A stretch of DNA of 64,000 nucleotides from JAEUHO01 sp046350655 (GTDB lineage Bacteria > Planctomycetota > PLA2 > JAEUHO01), in NCBI GenBank assembly GCA_046350655.1, contig JAXMAB010000005.1:62001-126000 (forward strand), written 5' to 3'. The notes below the pieces were generated by a model. The model had not been told where the DNA came from, did no database searches, and saw only the letters and a program-made list of their open reading frames with translations. The position numbers and the translations under genes were made by a program. Positions 34,641-43,221 of this stretch are shown piece by piece (position 1 is the stretch's first letter; every line of letters starts with the position of its first letter).

Positions 34641-36722
34641 TCAGCGCGCGCGGAAGACCTTGTCGTAGCGGTACCAGAGCTCGCCGCAGAGCGCGTGCAT
34701 CGCCGTCACGTAGGCGCGGCCGCCCTCGGCGGATCCCGGTCCGTGCGGGTCCCACGAGCCGAGCGCGTCCCCGTCGAGCCGTTGCGTGCGCCACGCGGCC
34801 GTCCCCATCGACCGCTCCCACGTCCGCCACGCCGCGCCGCCGGCCGCGAACAACGCCGACGTCGCGAGGTACGCGCGCGCGACGTCGGTCGCGGACCCGT
34901 CCGGTGTGCCGCGCCACGGCGACGCCGCCAGCCGGTCCGCGGCCGCTCGCACGCTCGGATGCACCGTCGCCTCGCCGACGAGCGACGCGCGCAGCCACGC
35001 GACGGCGGCGAGCAACCCGTCCGGCGACGACGCCGCGGTGCCGCGGCCGCCCCACGGTGACAGGGTGAGGCCCGCGGCATCGCCGCCGCGCGCGAGGACG
35101 CCCTCGAGATAGGCGAGGGCCCGCACGGGGACCTCCCGGTCGAGCCCGAACGCCGGTGGCTTCGAGGCACGTCGGTCGGCCTCGTCGATCGCGAGGGGTG
35201 ATCCCATCGCGATCGCCGCCCAGCACGTGAGCACGTCGTCGGAAGTTCCGCCCTCGAGGTTCGCGGGCCACGCGCCGCTCGGGAGCTGGGTGCGGCGCAG
35301 GAGCTCCACCGCGCGGCGCGCCGGCTCCTCCCAGGTGCGCGACCCGGTCATGCCGTACAGCTCGGTGATCGCGAGCGTCGCGAGCACGTGATCGGCCCCG
35401 GCGCCGGCGTCGGCGCGCGGAGCGAAGCACCCGTCCGCCTCCTGCCGCCCCACGAGCCACGCCGCGGCGCGTTTCACGGTCTCGCCGAGCGGTCCCTCCG
35501 AGCGGCTCGTGTACCCCGAGCCGAGGATCGCGAGCAGGGCCGCCCCCGTCACGCCGACGTCGCGCCGCGGGTCGCCCGCGCCGTCGAGGGTCGGCGCGGC
35601 CACGGGCTCGCCGTCGCGCCAGCGCGCGAACCCGGCGGCCTCCCACCGACCGTCCGGGCTCTGATGGCGCGCGAGCCACTGCAGCGCCATCTCGACGGCG
35701 TCCGTCTCCTTTGCGTCACTCCGGACCGTCGCGGGCCGCGGACGACGCCCGCCGCGCGCGAGCTGCGCCGCGTCCGTCACCCCCACCGCCGGCGTGCCCG
35801 GCGCCGCACGCTCGACGCGGGGGACCGCCGGGAACGCGCCCGCCACCAACGATCCGTCCACCCATCGCGTCGGGAGACCGACCGCGATCGTCGTCACCAC
35901 GGGATCCGTGGACGAGGTCGAGCCCGCCGCAAGGAGCACGCGCGGCGCGCCCGCGCGCACCGCGAGGTCCACCGTCCGCAGGACCTTCCTGACCGCCACG
36001 GGGCTCGACGCGGACACACGCACCGGTGCTTCCGGCGCCGCCGCGATCGCATCGCGCAGCGCGGCGAACACCGCGCCGTCGGGCGCGTCCACGTCGGCCG
36101 GCACGAGCGCAACCGGAAGCGGCGGAGGCTCGTCCTCCGGTTTGCCCCGGACGACGACCCGGTGCTCCTGCGCCGGCAGGAACAACGCCATCGCGCCCTC
36201 GGCGCCGTCCCCCTCCCCGACGACGGCGACGTGCAATCGCCACGCGCCGACGGCCCGACACGCCGCCCGGACCCGCTCGACCGCGACCCATGGCGCCTCC
36301 GCCGCCACGCGCACGATCACGTTCCGCTCGACGTCGGCCGTGCCCGCCGCCGGCGCGCCGACCGCGGCCCGGAGTGCCGCTTCGAATCGCTCCGCCTCGA
36401 CCCGCGCGCCGCCGAGGTACGGCGTGCCGTCGTCGGCGATGACGACCTCGACCGCGTCGGCGGGCGCATCGCCCAGCGTCCCGACGCGCGGGAGCGCGGC
36501 CGTCGGCACGAGGCGCAGCGCCCACGCGGACGGGCCTTGCGTCGTCCCCGCGGCGGGCGCACCCGCGCGCGGGCCGTTGCCTCCCCCGCAGGCGGCGAGG
36601 CCCACGGCCGCGGCGAGCAGCCCCAGGAGGCGGACGAGGTTCCGGGACGCGAGGCCCGGCCCGATCCGTTGCGCGCGCGGTGGGCTCGAACGCAGCGTCC
36701 GTTCGACTCCGTGCGGCCCCAT
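34641..36722 (-). CDS. ExbD-like domain / toroid lipoprotein 2
   Basis: A 693-residue lipoprotein (lipobox LAAC near residue 45, then GGGNGPRAG), with GGAAGGAG before the ATG at 36722. Two ExbD/TolR-like modules follow: VEVVIADDGTPYLGGARVEAERF...VAVVG and PVRVSASSPVAVRKVLRTVDLAVRAGAPRVLLAAG. Then an alpha/alpha toroid starts at about 335 (VEMALQWLARHQSPDGRWE). Same architecture as the gene downstream, but membrane attachment here is by lipid, not a helix. ExbD-type modules normally couple to ExbB/MotA-like motors. None is encoded here, so the modules may instead be structural. The n-region contains a translated copy of the dispersed repeat. Confidence 0.7.
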   Translation of the reverse strand: MGPHGVERTLRSSPPRAQRIGPGLASRNLVRLLGLLAAAVGLAACGGGNGPRAGAPAAGTTQGPSAWALRLVPTAALPRVGTLGDAPADAVEVVIADDGTPYLGGARVEAERFEAALRAAVGAPAAGTADVERNVIVRVAAEAPWVAVERVRAACRAVGAWRLHVAVVGEGDGAEGAMALFLPAQEHRVVVRGKPEDEPPPLPVALVPADVDAPDGAVFAALRDAIAAAPEAPVRVSASSPVAVRKVLRTVDLAVRAGAPRVLLAAGSTSSTDPVVTTIAVGLPTRWVDGSLVAGAFPAVPRVERAAPGTPAVGVTDAAQLARGGRRPRPATVRSDAKETDAVEMALQWLARHQSPDGRWEAAGFARWRDGEPVAAPTLDGAGDPRRDVGVTGAALLAILGSGYTSRSEGPLGETVKRAAAWLVGRQEADGCFAPRADAGAGADHVLATLAITELYGMTGSRTWEEPARRAVELLRRTQLPSGAWPANLEGGTSDDVLTCWAAIAMGSPLAIDEADRRASKPPAFGLDREVPVRALAYLEGVLARGGDAAGLTLSPWGGRGTAASSPDGLLAAVAWLRASLVGEATVHPSVRAAADRLAASPWRGTPDGSATDVARAYLATSALFAAGGAAWRTWERSMGTAAWRTQRLDGDALGSWDPHGPGSAEGGRAYVTAMHALCGELWYRYDKVFRAR
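36644..36659 (+). repeat. GCGAGGCCCG dispersed repeat in a signal-peptide n-region
   Basis: GGGACGCGAGGCCCGG, antisense-coding for GPGLASRN just before the hydrophobic core of lipoprotein 2. Confidence 0.65.
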
Positions 36723-36829
36723 CGACGCGCTCCTTCCCGGGTCCGCCCGTCGCGGCCCGTCGCGTCAGTAAACCATCACGGGGGCATTGGCGTGACGGGC
36801 CGGACCGGCGTCGGCGAACGCGCCGGCCA

Positions 36830-36846
36830 CCGGGCCTCGCGGTCCC
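36830..36846 (-). repeat. GCGAGGCCCG dispersed repeat
   Basis: CCGGGCCTCGCGGTCCC on the plus strand, preceded by CCGGCCA, in the gap between the TPR/zinc-ribbon gene and lipoprotein 2. Confidence 0.75.
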
Positions 36847-36859
36847 ACGCGGGAGACGC

Positions 36860-38380
36860 TCAGATCTCGCGGAGGGAGTCGCGGAGCGCGGGCAGACAGT
36901 CGGGGCAGGCGCCGTGGGTGAGCGGGAGCGTGTCGGCCGGCAGCGTCTTCAGCGACTCGGGGAGCGGGGCCCAGCGCCGGTCGGACCCGCGGACCGACCC
37001 GCACCACGCGCAGCAGCAGATGTGGTCGCCGACGGCCGCGAACCGCTCGAGCGGCCACCGGCCCTCGCGGACCTCGTCCATGATGTAGCGCGAGAGCGCC
37101 GCGCGCAGGCCGCGTTCCTGCCGCTCGGTGCGCCGGCGGTGGTCGTCGAGCACGCGCGACTCGAGCGGCGTCGGACGGCTGACGTCGGGGAACTCGCGGG
37201 TGAAGCGCGCGACCTCGGCGAGGCGGTGCAGCGCGGCGGTCGCGGCGATGTGGTACGCGCCCGCGGCCTCGGCGGGCCAGTGCGACGCGAGCGCGTCCGC
37301 CGCGAGCTGCGCGCGCATCAGGCGGACGCCGGACCCGAGCGCGAGCGCGCCCGGGAGCGCCATGTCGTGCAGGAACGCGTGCGCGGCCTCGGCGGTCGCC
37401 GCGTCGCCGGTCTCCGCGAGGAGCCGCACGCGCAGCGCCTGGAGCAGGAGGCCCTGCGCGTCGTCCGACGGACCGTCGGCCAGCCCGCGCGCGATGCACT
37501 CGAGCGCCTGGTCGCGCCGGCCCATGGCCGCCCACGCCTGCGCCCCGGTGACCTCGACCTCGCGCGGGCACCACGACGGCTCGCGGTGCTCGCGCGCGAG
37601 CGCGGCGGCGCGCGCGATGTGCGAGAACGCGTCGGCGGGGCGGTGCTCGCCGATCGAGAGCTCGGCGAGGAGCTCGTGCAGGCCGTACTCGATCGCCACG
37701 CGCGGCGTGGGCGAGAGGCCGTCCATCTCGCGGCGCAGCCACGTGCAGACGTCGCGGAGCCGCGGCCAGTCCTGCAGCCCCGCGAGGACGAAGCCCTCGA
37801 CGAGCCGCCCGTACACGGCGCCGAGCGTGTCGTGCACCGCCGCGCACGCCTCGGAGCCGCGGCGCGCGAGCACCAGCGCCTCGAGGTCGCGCCGGGCGTG
37901 CAGGCACAGCCGCGCGTAGTTGTTGTAGGCCGCGCCGACGACCGCCGGCCAGCGACCGCGCCCCGCCTCGATCGCGTCGAGGTACCGACGCTCGCAGCGC
38001 TCGAGATCGTTGCGGACGAGGTCCCACTGGCCGAGCACGAGGCTCGCCGTGACGCCGACCTCGGGGTCGACGGCGTGCCGCTCGGTCTCGATCATCAGCC
38101 GCTCGAGCCGCATGACGCCGCCTTCGTCGAGCAGGCGCCGGATCCGCAGGCAGCCCGCGGCGTCGCGCGGGTCGAGGTCGGCCTCGAGCGCGCGGTAGAC
38201 GTCCGCCACGCGATGGCACGCGTCGCTGCCCGGCCGCCACGCGGCGTCCGCGCGCGCGAGCACCTCGGCCCGCGCCCGCGCGGGCATCGCGCGCAGACGC
38301 TCGGCCCACGCCTCGAACCCGTCGGGGGTCGAGGGGCCGCGCAGCGCGTCGTCCACGGAAAGGGTCCCCGCCTCGAGCAT
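36860..38380 (-). CDS. TPR-like helical protein with C-terminal CxxC zinc ribbon
   Basis: A 506-residue cytoplasmic protein. The bulk (about 60-440) is alpha-helical with repeated Ala/Leu-rich helix pairs typical of TPR-related regulators. The last 80 residues contain CAWCGSVRGSDRRWAPL...LTHGACPDC, the CxWC-HGxCPxC module found at the ends of many bacterial PAS-kinase and receiver proteins. No DNA-binding domain is visible. A TAGGGA box lies five bases before the chosen ATG at 38380, and there is no Shine-Dalgarno sequence, so leaderless translation is possible. Role unknown; a signalling adaptor is the best guess. Confidence 0.55.
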   Translation of the reverse strand: MLEAGTLSVDDALRGPSTPDGFEAWAERLRAMPARARAEVLARADAAWRPGSDACHRVADVYRALEADLDPRDAAGCLRIRRLLDEGGVMRLERLMIETERHAVDPEVGVTASLVLGQWDLVRNDLERCERRYLDAIEAGRGRWPAVVGAAYNNYARLCLHARRDLEALVLARRGSEACAAVHDTLGAVYGRLVEGFVLAGLQDWPRLRDVCTWLRREMDGLSPTPRVAIEYGLHELLAELSIGEHRPADAFSHIARAAALAREHREPSWCPREVEVTGAQAWAAMGRRDQALECIARGLADGPSDDAQGLLLQALRVRLLAETGDAATAEAAHAFLHDMALPGALALGSGVRLMRAQLAADALASHWPAEAAGAYHIAATAALHRLAEVARFTREFPDVSRPTPLESRVLDDHRRRTERQERGLRAALSRYIMDEVREGRWPLERFAAVGDHICCCAWCGSVRGSDRRWAPLPESLKTLPADTLPLTHGACPDCLPALRDSLREI

Positions 38381-38501
38381 GGCCGTCCCTATCGGCGCCC
38401 GGGGCTCACCCGGTGGAGTCCGCCGGAGGGACCCTAGCCCCGCCCGGGGCCCGGAACCAGCCACCGGGCCCCCGGCAAATCGGACCAGCGGAGCAACCCG
38501 A

Positions 38502-38555
38502 GGGCACGCGAGGCCCGGTCGCCGCCGACTCCGCCGCGCGCCGGGCCTCGCGGTC
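38502..38555. repeat. GCGAGGCCCG inverted pair after the flavin reductase gene
   Basis: GGGCACGCGAGGCCCGG (38502-38518) and CCGGGCCTCGCGGTC (38541-38555) are inverted, with 11-bp arms 22 bases apart. The right copy runs into the flavin reductase stop codon, so transcription of that gene ends into this hairpin. Confidence 0.75.
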
Positions 38556-39153
38556 AACCGCCGGGGCGTTCGATCGTGAAGACGTCGGTCGTCCGGCAGT
38601 ACGACGCGCCGCCGAGCCGGCCGACGACGTCGAGGCGCACGGGATCGGGCACGCCGTCCACGAGCACCGCGTCGTCGACGTGGAATCGGACCACTTCGAG
38701 GAAGAAGACGTCGTTCACGGACCGCCCGACTTCGTGGTGCGCGACGACGCGGGCCTCCAGGGCCACGGGCGCGCCCACGATCCTCCAGGGCCGCACGCGC
38801 ACGGACGCCACCTTCGCGAGACGGGCGAGGTCGAACTCGTCCACGTCCGCCGCAACCTCGGCGGAGGTCGCGACCATGGCCGCGGCGAGCGCGCGCGACG
38901 GCAGGTGGACGACGGCCTCGCCGGTCGCGACGAGGTTGCGGGCGGTGTCCTTCCGCGCGCCCTTGCGACGGCCGACGCTGACCATCACCGTCGGCGGGTC
39001 CGACGAGAGGCCGCCGAAGAAGCTGAACGGCGCGAGGTTGGCGCGGCCCTCGACGTCGAGCGTGCTGACCCACGCGATCGGCCGCGGCACGAGACAGGCC
39101 GTCATGAGGCGGTACGCCTCGCGCGGGGACAACGTGGCCGGGTCGAGCTCCAT
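38554..39153 (-). CDS. flavin reductase family protein
   Basis: A 199-residue FMN-binding split-barrel protein. RLMTACLVPRPIAWVSTLDVEGRANLAPFSFFGGLSSDPPTVMVSVG is the diagnostic N-terminal block. The KDTARNL motif and a HHEVGRSVNDVFFLEV strand follow. Members reduce flavins with NAD(P)H or bind FMN to serve a partner oxygenase, and no oxygenase is encoded nearby. The ATG at 39153 is six bases after TACAAC with no ribosome site, so it is likely leaderless. Divergent from the DUF4382 gene. Confidence 0.85.
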   Translation of the reverse strand: MELDPATLSPREAYRLMTACLVPRPIAWVSTLDVEGRANLAPFSFFGGLSSDPPTVMVSVGRRKGARKDTARNLVATGEAVVHLPSRALAAAMVATSAEVAADVDEFDLARLAKVASVRVRPWRIVGAPVALEARVVAHHEVGRSVNDVFFLEVVRFHVDDAVLVDGVPDPVRLDVVGRLGGASYCRTTDVFTIERPGG

Positions 39154-39159
39154 CGCGTC

Positions 39160-39165
39160 GTTGTA
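39160..39165 (-). promoter_or_regulatory. -10-like TACAAC of a leaderless gene
   Basis: TACAAC followed by exactly six bases (GACGCG) and the flavin reductase ATG, the same geometry as at 10811, 10878, 41940 and 52872. Confidence 0.5.
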
Positions 39166-39236
39166 TCCCGCGCCCGTGCGCCGAGAAACGACCCGTCCGC
39201 GAGCGACCGGCCGCGAGGGGCGGACCCGCCGGAGGG

Positions 39237-39252
39237 CCGGGCCTCGCGTCCC
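39237..39252 (-). repeat. GCGAGGCCCG dispersed repeat
   Basis: CCGGGCCTCGCGTCCC on the plus strand, 18 bases before copy B of the 54-bp repeat. Confidence 0.75.
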
Positions 39253-39270
39253 CCCGCCACCGAGCGCCGC

Positions 39271-39346
39271 CCGGTTCCGCCATTCTGGGACCGGCACCGA
39301 AGGGCGGAACCAGCACGGGGGGCCGGCATCGGAGGGCGGAACGGGC
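39271..39346. repeat. 54-bp intergenic hairpin repeat, copy B plus partial copy
   Basis: CCGGTTCCGCC to GGCGGAACC at 39271-39323 nearly matches the copy at 34583. A degenerate right half (GGCCGGCATCGGAGGGCGGA at 39321-39340) follows directly. Located between divergent flavin reductase and DUF4382 genes. Confidence 0.75.
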
Positions 39347-39422
39347 TTCAGTCGGACGGGGCCGACGGCCGATACCGGCGACGGTGCTCGTGGGACGGGA
39401 CCTGCTCGCTCCGGGAGGTTCC

Positions 39423-40688
39423 ATGCCCGCGTTTTCCCGCGCGTCGGCGGCCCTGAGGCTGCCCGCGATTGTCGCCTGCTCGTTCGCGTTCGCCGCGCTG
39501 GCCGCCTGCGGCGGCGGCGGCGCCGGTGGCTCCGGGGCCACGATCCCCACGACCGGCCGGGTCGAAGTGCGGATGCACGACGCCCCCACCGAGGGCGTCG
39601 AGCACGTGTACGTCACGATCGAGCGCGTCGAGGTCCGCCGCGAGGTGGACGGCGCCGACGACGCGACGCCCGTGGAGTCCGCGCGCAACGACCGCCCGCG
39701 TCCCGGCGGCGGCGGGGACGACGACGACGACCAGGGCGGCGGGGGTGGCGCGGGCGGCGGCCGCCAGCGTGGCGACGACGACGGCGACGACGACAACGAC
39801 GTCGTCGAGACGATCACGTCGGTGCCGGGGCAGTACGACCTCCTCGAGCTGCAGCACGGCGTCGAGGCGGTGCTCGGCGGCGGCTCGTTCGAGCCCGGCC
39901 GGTACCACTCGATCCGGCTGATCGTCGCGCGCGACAGCAAGCAGGACCGCGAGACGCTGCCCGCCGAGGCGCTCAAGAACTACGTCGTCGTCGCGGGCGA
40001 GGCCTACCCGCTGGTGGTGCCGAGCGGCGAGCAGACCGGCATCAAGCTCGGCCACGACTTCACGATCGAGGCCGGCGTCACGACGGTGCTCACGCTCGAC
40101 TTCGACGTGCGCCGCTCGGTGCACCGCTGCGGCAAGGGCCACGTCTACCGCCTGAAGCCGCGCCTGCGCGTGGTGCCGACGGTCGTGGACGCCGACGGCG
40201 GCGTCGCGGGCACCGTGACGACGACGGACTTCTCGGGCCTCCCGGCCGGGACCGTCGTGTCGGCGCAGCAGGGCGGCGTCGAGGTCGCGTCCACCGCGGT
40301 GGACGCGGTCGGCGGCTACGTCCTCACGCTCCCCGACGGCACGTACGACCTGGTCGCGATCGCCCCCGGCTACGCCTACGCCTCGATCCTCGGCGTCGTC
40401 GTGACGAACGGCGCCGCCTCCGGGGCGCAGGACCTCGCGGTCGCCCCGGCGTCGGCGGGCTCGATCTGGGGCACCGTCTCGCCCGCCGGCGACAACGTCA
40501 CCGTGCGCCTGCTGTGGAACGGGCTCGTCGTCGCCTCCGTCGGCGCCGACCCGGTCACGGGCGAGTACCTCCTCGACCCCGTCCCCGCCGGCGACTACAC
40601 GGTCGAGGCCGGCAACGGCACGTCCACGAGCACGGGCTCGGCGACGGTGACCGGCGGCGCGGGCACGCAGGTCAACCTGTCGCTCTGA
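39423..40688 (+). CDS. DUF4382 lipoprotein with regulatory-like Ig domain
   Basis: A 421-residue lipoprotein (lipobox LAAC at about 28, then a glycine run). Residues 40-225 form a DUF4382 domain (GRVEVRMHDAPTEGVEHVYVTIERVEVRRE, later LLELQHGVEAVLGGGSFEPGRYHSIRL), interrupted by an acidic/glycine low-complexity insert (DDDDDQ...GDDDGDDDND). Two carboxypeptidase-regulatory-like beta domains follow (GVAGTVTTTDFSGLPAGTVVSAQ and GSIWGTVSPAGDNVTVRL). DUF4382 has no proven function. GGAGG precedes ATG 39423. A longer start at 39384 lacks a ribosome site. Confidence 0.85.
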   Translation: MPAFSRASAALRLPAIVACSFAFAALAACGGGGAGGSGATIPTTGRVEVRMHDAPTEGVEHVYVTIERVEVRREVDGADDATPVESARNDRPRPGGGGDDDDDQGGGGGAGGGRQRGDDDGDDDNDVVETITSVPGQYDLLELQHGVEAVLGGGSFEPGRYHSIRLIVARDSKQDRETLPAEALKNYVVVAGEAYPLVVPSGEQTGIKLGHDFTIEAGVTTVLTLDFDVRRSVHRCGKGHVYRLKPRLRVVPTVVDADGGVAGTVTTTDFSGLPAGTVVSAQQGGVEVASTAVDAVGGYVLTLPDGTYDLVAIAPGYAYASILGVVVTNGAASGAQDLAVAPASAGSIWGTVSPAGDNVTVRLLWNGLVVASVGADPVTGEYLLDPVPAGDYTVEAGNGTSTSTGSATVTGGAGTQVNLSL

Positions 40689-40710
40689 CCGCGGTGCATC
40701 GCGTCGTCCG

Positions 40711-40749
40711 CGACGGCCGGGGCCCCACGGGTCCCGGCCGTCGTCGTTC
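40711..40749. terminator. bidirectional terminator hairpin
   Basis: CGACGGCCGGGGCCC and GGGTCCCGGCCGTCG (one G-T pair) around a CAC loop, then TCGTTCC. It lies between the DUF4382 gene and the convergent permease gene. Confidence 0.75.
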
Positions 40750-40758
40750 CCCGCGGCC

Positions 40759-41928
40759 TCACGCCTCCTCGCGGAACACCTCGACCGGCCGCACGCGCCC
40801 GAGCCGCCACGCCGGCAGCAACCCGCCTAGCACGCCGAGCGCGACGCTCACCGCGACCGCCGCCGCCACCGTCCCCGGCCGCACGACGTAGCCGCCGAAC
40901 GCGAGCGCCCGCCGCACGAGCGGCCCGATCGCGACCGACGCCGCGGTCCCGACGAGCCCGCCCAGGCCGACGACGAGCGCTGCCTCGAGCACCACCAGCC
41001 GCGCGATCACGTGGTCGGGGAACCCGAGCGCGAGCAGCACCCCCGCCTCCCTGCGCCGGTCCGCCACCACGATGCCCATCGCGTTCCCGACGAGCAGCAG
41101 CGTCGCGAACACGACCACCCCGCCGAGGGTGCCGAGCCACCCGACCATCGACGTCAGCATCCCCACCTCCTCCGCGCGGTGCATCCGCTCGGTCTGCGTG
41201 TGGGTGCGGATCGGGCCGGCCGCGTACCGCGCGTCCACCGCGGCGCACACCGCCTCGGGCGTCGCGCCCGGCGCAAGCTTCACGCTGAACAGCGAGACCG
41301 TGGCCGCGGTCGCGGCCGCCAGCCGCAGCGTCCGGCGCGTCTCCTCGAGGTGGTCCCAGTGCATGAACACGACCACCTCCGGCATCGACGGGTCCGTCGA
41401 GCGGTAGATCCCGCGCACCGTCAGCTCCCACGCGCGGCCGTCGTCGAGCGGGTACAGCGTCCCGAGCACCGGCACCGTGTCGCCGACGCGCCAGCCGTGC
41501 TTCCGCGCGAGGTCGCGCCCCACGACGACGCCGCGCCGGTCCGCGAGCGCGGCCGCGCGCTCGTCCGCCGGCACCTCGAACTCCGGGTACTGCGCGAGCG
41601 CGACGTCGAGGTCCACCGCCATACACGCGAAGAACGCGTCGTCGCCCGCGAGCCGCCCCCCGAACCACGACCACCGCGCGACGGACCCCACGCCGGGCAC
41701 CTCGCGCAGCGTGTCGAGGTACGACGCCGGCAGCTCCGCCATCGGGCCCACGCCGCTCTGCACCATGATCCGGTCCGGCGCGGCCGCCGCGGCCCCCGCG
41801 CCGAGCCCCGTCACGACCGTCCGCAGGAACACCAGGAGAAAGATCGACAGCGCCGCGAGCCCCGCGAGCAGGACGGCGCGCACCGGGTGCGCGGTGACGT
41901 GCCGCAGGACGAGCCGGTGCAGGGTCAT
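40759..41928 (-). CDS. orphan FtsX/MacB-type ABC transporter permease
   Basis: A 389-residue protein with the MacB/FtsX layout: one N-terminal helix (residues 15-40), a periplasmic core of about 210 residues (RIMVQSGVGPMAELPASYL...; GVVVGRDLARKHGWRVGDTV is the usual core signature), then three C-terminal helices. The cytoplasmic stretch VADRRREAGVLLALGFPDHVI contacts the ATPase in this family. No ATP-binding subunit is encoded adjacent, so it would need one from elsewhere. The ATG is six bases after GATGCT, with no ribosome site. Confidence 0.85.
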   Translation of the reverse strand: MTLHRLVLRHVTAHPVRAVLLAGLAALSIFLLVFLRTVVTGLGAGAAAAAPDRIMVQSGVGPMAELPASYLDTLREVPGVGSVARWSWFGGRLAGDDAFFACMAVDLDVALAQYPEFEVPADERAAALADRRGVVVGRDLARKHGWRVGDTVPVLGTLYPLDDGRAWELTVRGIYRSTDPSMPEVVVFMHWDHLEETRRTLRLAAATAATVSLFSVKLAPGATPEAVCAAVDARYAAGPIRTHTQTERMHRAEEVGMLTSMVGWLGTLGGVVVFATLLLVGNAMGIVVADRRREAGVLLALGFPDHVIARLVVLEAALVVGLGGLVGTAASVAIGPLVRRALAFGGYVVRPGTVAAAVAVSVALGVLGGLLPAWRLGRVRPVEVFREEA

Positions 41929-41934
41929 GGCCCG

Positions 41935-41940
41935 AGCATC
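41935..41940 (-). promoter_or_regulatory. -10-like GATGCT of a leaderless gene
   Basis: GATGCT, then six bases (CGGGCC), then the permease ATG. A weaker hexamer than the others but identical spacing. Confidence 0.35.
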
Positions 41941-42076
41941 CCACCGCGGGCACCCCGCGTCGCCGGCGCGAGCCGGGCGCAACGGTTCCGTGGCGGGGCG
42001 CCCACCGCGCCGCGCGGGACGCGGTCCCGGGAAGGGGATCGCGTCCCGACCCGCCTCGGGCCGCTCGCCCTGCCCG

Positions 42077-42082
42077 TAGACT
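42077..42082 (+). promoter_or_regulatory. -10-like TAGACT box before dodecin
   Basis: TAGACT 55 bases before the dodecin start, the same hexamer as at 1052 and 55246. Dodecin has its own GGAAGGAG ribosome site, so this transcript carries a leader. Confidence 0.4.
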
Positions 42083-42136
42083 CCGGGGAGGTCGGGCCCC
42101 GATCGGCCGACCCCCACCGGAAGGAGAGGTTGCCCC

Positions 42137-42340
42137 ATGTCCACCGTCGCGAAGGTCATCGAGATCACGGCGTCGTCCAAGAAGAGCTTCGAGGAGGCGA
42201 TCCGCCACGGGATCGCCCGCGCGGGCAAGACCGTGAAGGGCATCAAGGGCGCGTGGGTCGCCGAGCAGAAGGTCGTGGTGGCGAAGAACGAGGTCATCGA
42301 GTGGCGCGTCACCATGAAGGTGTCGTTCGTCCTCGAGTAG
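42137..42340 (+). CDS. dodecin (flavin-storage protein)
   Basis: A 67-residue protein with the complete dodecin fold: AKVIEITASSKKSFEEAIRHGIARAGKTV, then GIKGAWVAEQKVVV and the terminal WRVTMKVSFVLE strand. Dodecins assemble into a hollow dodecamer that binds flavin pairs and buffers free riboflavin, FMN or FAD. The aromatic ring-stacking Trp is present in GAWV. It has GGAAGGAG as ribosome site and no operon partner. The nearby flavin reductase family gene is the only other flavin-related gene in this part. Confidence 0.93.
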   Translation: MSTVAKVIEITASSKKSFEEAIRHGIARAGKTVKGIKGAWVAEQKVVVAKNEVIEWRVTMKVSFVLE

Positions 42341-42410
42341 CCGAGGCGTCCGCGCGGCGGCGCGGGCCGCGGCGGGACCGCGGGCGGGGCGCGCGCCGAT
42401 TTGCCGGGGG

Positions 42411-42427
42411 CCGGGCCTGCGGTCCCG
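42411..42427 (-). repeat. degenerate dispersed repeat
   Basis: CCGGGCCTGCGGTCCCG: the repeat core missing one C (CCTGC in place of CCTCGC). It lies immediately before the methyltransferase start. Confidence 0.4.
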
Positions 42428-42443
42428 GGCACAATCCCGCCCC

Positions 42444-43178
42444 ATGCCGACGCCCCCCGTGCCCCCCGCGTCCTCCGCGACCGAGTTCTCCGGCCAGGCG
42501 CTCGCGAAGCGCTTCTTCCCCGGCACGGGGAAGTCGTACGACCGCGTCGTGCGCTGGACGACGCTGGGGCTCGACAAGCGCTGGAAGAAGGCGCTGCTCG
42601 CGAAGGTGCCGAAGGACGCGAAGAACGTCCTCGAGCTGGCGAGCGGCACCGGGATCCTGTCGCGGATGGTGCTCGACCACTGCCCGCAGGCGCGGCTCGT
42701 CGGCGTCGACCTCACGGACGACTACCAGCAGATCGCGAAGGGGCGGTTCCCCGACGACGCGGCGCGGGTCGAGTGGCGGCTCGGCGACGCGACGAAGGTG
42801 GACGTGTCCGACCGCGCGCCGTTCGACGCGGTCGTGTCGTGCTACATCCCGAAGTACGTGAACGCGGTCGAGATGGTCGACCACCTGCTGCCGCTCGTCC
42901 GGCCGGGCGGCATCGTCGTGCTGCACGACTTCGCGCGGCCCCACAAGGGGTTCCAGCGGTGGGTCTGGCGCCGGTGGTTCTGGGTGCTCGACACCTTCGC
43001 GCCGAAGCTCCACCCCGAGTGGAGCAACGTGTTCGACCACACGCTGGCGGACCTGATCCTGCGGTCGGAGTGGATCCCGGAGTTCCGCGCGGCGTTCAAC
43101 CGGCCGGGCTGGAAGGACCAGGGCTACGAGACGCTCTCGTTCAAGAGCGCGGCGCTGGTCTGGGCCACGCGCGCCTGA
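42444..43178 (+). CDS. SAM-dependent methyltransferase (class I)
   Basis: A 244-residue cytoplasmic enzyme. Motif I VLELASGTGILSRMV (about 65-80), the acidic ribose-binding VGVDLTDDYQQIA, then GDATKVDV and DAVVSCYIPKYV motifs fit the UbiE/methyltransferase-11 group. The C-terminal half has a long amphipathic stretch (GFQRWVWRRWFWVLDTF) suggesting a membrane-associated lipid substrate such as a quinone precursor. CACAAT lies eight bases before the ATG and there is no clear ribosome site. Confidence 0.75.
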   Translation: MPTPPVPPASSATEFSGQALAKRFFPGTGKSYDRVVRWTTLGLDKRWKKALLAKVPKDAKNVLELASGTGILSRMVLDHCPQARLVGVDLTDDYQQIAKGRFPDDAARVEWRLGDATKVDVSDRAPFDAVVSCYIPKYVNAVEMVDHLLPLVRPGGIVVLHDFARPHKGFQRWVWRRWFWVLDTFAPKLHPEWSNVFDHTLADLILRSEWIPEFRAAFNRPGWKDQGYETLSFKSAALVWATRA

Positions 43179-43221
43179 CCGCGGGCGGCCGGTCCCTGGA
43201 CCGCCACCGCGTCGGGACGGT

